Assembly: GCA_016874735.1 (NCBI GenBank)
Contig: VGTI01000003.1
Location: 62,001 to 126,000 of the forward strand
Length of the DNA: 64,000 bases
Direction: 5' to 3'
Origin: Deltaproteobacteria bacterium
GTDB taxonomy: Bacteria > Bdellovibrionota_B > Oligoflexia > Oligoflexales > CAIYRB01
The first letter of the stretch is position 1. Each line of letters opens with the position of its first letter. Position numbers and translations under genes: made by a program. This document shows positions 63,013 through 64,000 of this stretch, one piece after another. A model generated the notes under the pieces. It made no database searches, had not been told where the DNA came from, and worked only from the letters and a program-made list of their open reading frames with translations.

Positions 63013-64000
63013 ATGAGCGATTTTTGGCAAATTGAGCGAGAAGTCGGTAACGTCGCAGTAGTCGTACTCGACACCAAGGGTAAAGATGTAAACGTTCTTT
63101 CAGAGCAAGTCCTTCGAGATTTCAACGATGTCTTGGAGAAGCTTGAAAAAGACGCTTCCTTAGCCGGCGTGGTTATAACGAGTGGCAAAAAGGACTTCAT
63201 CGTTGGCGCCGATATAACTGAAATAAGCGGCTTGGAGTCATCTGAACTTGCGGCTGAGGCATCCCGGCAGATGCAGGCCATCCTCCAAAAAATGGCTGAT
63301 CTCAAGGTTCCAACGGTGGCAGCAATTCATGGTCAGGCGCTGGGTGGAGGATTAGAACTTGCACTTGCATGTGACTGGCGTATCGCTACTACTGACCCTC
63401 GGACTAAGTTGGCACTTCCAGAAATTCAGCTGGGTTTGATCCCTGGTGGGGGTGGTACGCAAAGATTGCCACGTTTGATTGGGATCCAGGCGGCACTGGA
63501 TATGATCCTGACAGGCAAAAGAGTTGCCGGAAAAAAGGCAGAAAAAATGGGTCTTGTCGATGCGGCAGTACCCAGCCAGATACTACGGGAAGTAGCTATA
63601 AAATATGCGGTAAAGCCGCGCGATACACAAAACAACCTGCCACAACTTAAACCAGGCTCTTTGGCGAGCGATCTACCTAAGTGGGCGACCGAAGGCAACT
63701 TACTAGGACGCAAGTTGATCTATAAAAAAGCCAAGGAAATGGTCCAAAGCAAAACGCATGGACACTACCCTGCTTCGTTCAAGGCACTCGAGGCTGTATT
63801 TGACGGATTTGAGCTTTCACTCGCCGAGGGCCTCGAACTCGAAGCAGACCTTTTTGGTCAGTTAGTTTTAACGCGAGAGAGTCAGAGTTTAGTGCATCTA
63901 TTTCATGCAACTACTTCGCTTAAAAAACATCGCTATAAGGACGCTGGTCGTGAGCGCTTTGGGGAAAGTCAGGTCCGAAGTTTAGGAGTGATGGGCGCAG
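63013..64000 (+). CDS. fadJ: FadJ-like multifunctional enoyl-CoA hydratase/3-hydroxyacyl-CoA dehydrogenase (3' truncated)
   Basis: The frame opens at ATG 63013 (AAGGAGA 9 nt upstream) and runs past the window end, giving about 329 residues. The N-terminal crotonase domain is clear: GADITEI, HGQALGGGLELALACDWRI and PEIQLGLIPGGGGTQRLPRL. About residue 325 (LGVMGA) starts the nucleotide-binding domain of the dehydrogenase part. It pairs with the upstream FadI. In FadB/FadJ fusions this pattern is standard; co-location with FadI suggests FadJ. Confidence 0.93.
   Translation, partial: MSDFWQIEREVGNVAVVVLDTKGKDVNVLSEQVLRDFNDVLEKLEKDASLAGVVITSGKKDFIVGADITEISGLESSELAAEASRQMQAILQKMADLKVPTVAAIHGQALGGGLELALACDWRIATTDPRTKLALPEIQLGLIPGGGGTQRLPRLIGIQAALDMILTGKRVAGKKAEKMGLVDAAVPSQILREVAIKYAVKPRDTQNNLPQLKPGSLASDLPKWATEGNLLGRKLIYKKAKEMVQSKTHGHYPASFKALEAVFDGFELSLAEGLELEADLFGQLVLTRESQSLVHLFHATTSLKKHRYKDAGRERFGESQVRSLGVMGA

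Noticed and set aside
1-64000. CRISPR, insertion sequence, prophage, tRNA or rRNA
   Set aside because: No spaced short repeats, transposase or integrase frames, cloverleaf-like segments or rRNA-like stretches were seen when reading the gaps.

Overview
The window is a gene-dense stretch of a Gram-negative chromosome. The outer membrane is shown by beta-barrel proteins, Pal and several lipoproteins. The gene set (ScpAB-RluB, RNase Y with a YmdB-type phosphodiesterase, TrmFO, YqeY, a long type-2 IleRS, a LuxE-LuxC fusion and many secreted proteases) best fits the deltaproteobacterial / Bdellovibrionota-Oligoflexia area. That placement is inference from gene content only. I see no rRNA, tRNA, insertion sequence, prophage or CRISPR array. 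Genes abut or overlap on both strands and GTG/TTG starts are common.

Layout. 1-4.4 kb: the 3' end of a plus-strand gene with an SH3-like tail, an outer-membrane beta-barrel protein, then a minus-strand operon scpA-scpB-rluB-FAH hydrolase. 4.4-9.9 kb: a LuxE-LuxC fusion, a SprT-like zinc protein, an exported M14 peptidase and an unrecognised exported protein. 9.9-22.8 kb: queA, an HTH/coiled-coil protein and an envelope block (Slt-type transglycosylase, lspA, ddl, ldcA-mpl, pal) with a degenerate SpoIIE-like membrane protein inside it. 23-30.3 kb: a plus-strand run rny-ymdB-beta-barrel-ArgH-like-dapA-dapB. 30.3-41.8 kb: a large secreted protein, a minus-strand run psd-pyk-like-yqeY, a TetR regulator, trmFO, a pgk-tpiA operon, gshB and a lipoprotein FKBP. 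41.8-57 kb: alaS, valS and ileS with secreted proteases, an aminotransferase, queE, a membrane protein, a LplA-family ligase and a COG4324 lipoprotein between them. 57-64 kb: an ABC-F ATPase, an EEP-family hydrolase with a FAD oxidoreductase, a PilZ protein and a fadI-fadJ operon that runs off the end.

Themes. Several genes make or recycle peptidoglycan and its precursors: DapA/DapB (diaminopimelate), Ddl, the lytic transglycosylase, LdcA, Mpl, a possible MpaA-like amidase, and Pal as anchor. Three proteins look like enzyme folds that have lost key residues: a pyruvate kinase homologue, a PP2C/SpoIIE domain, and an ArgH/fumarase-superfamily protein that ends in a lipobox-like segment. Non-coding signals worth attention are a perfect 14-bp inverted repeat before fadI, a possible anti-Shine-Dalgarno pairing in the valS leader, and two clean intrinsic terminators (after pal and after the FKBP gene).
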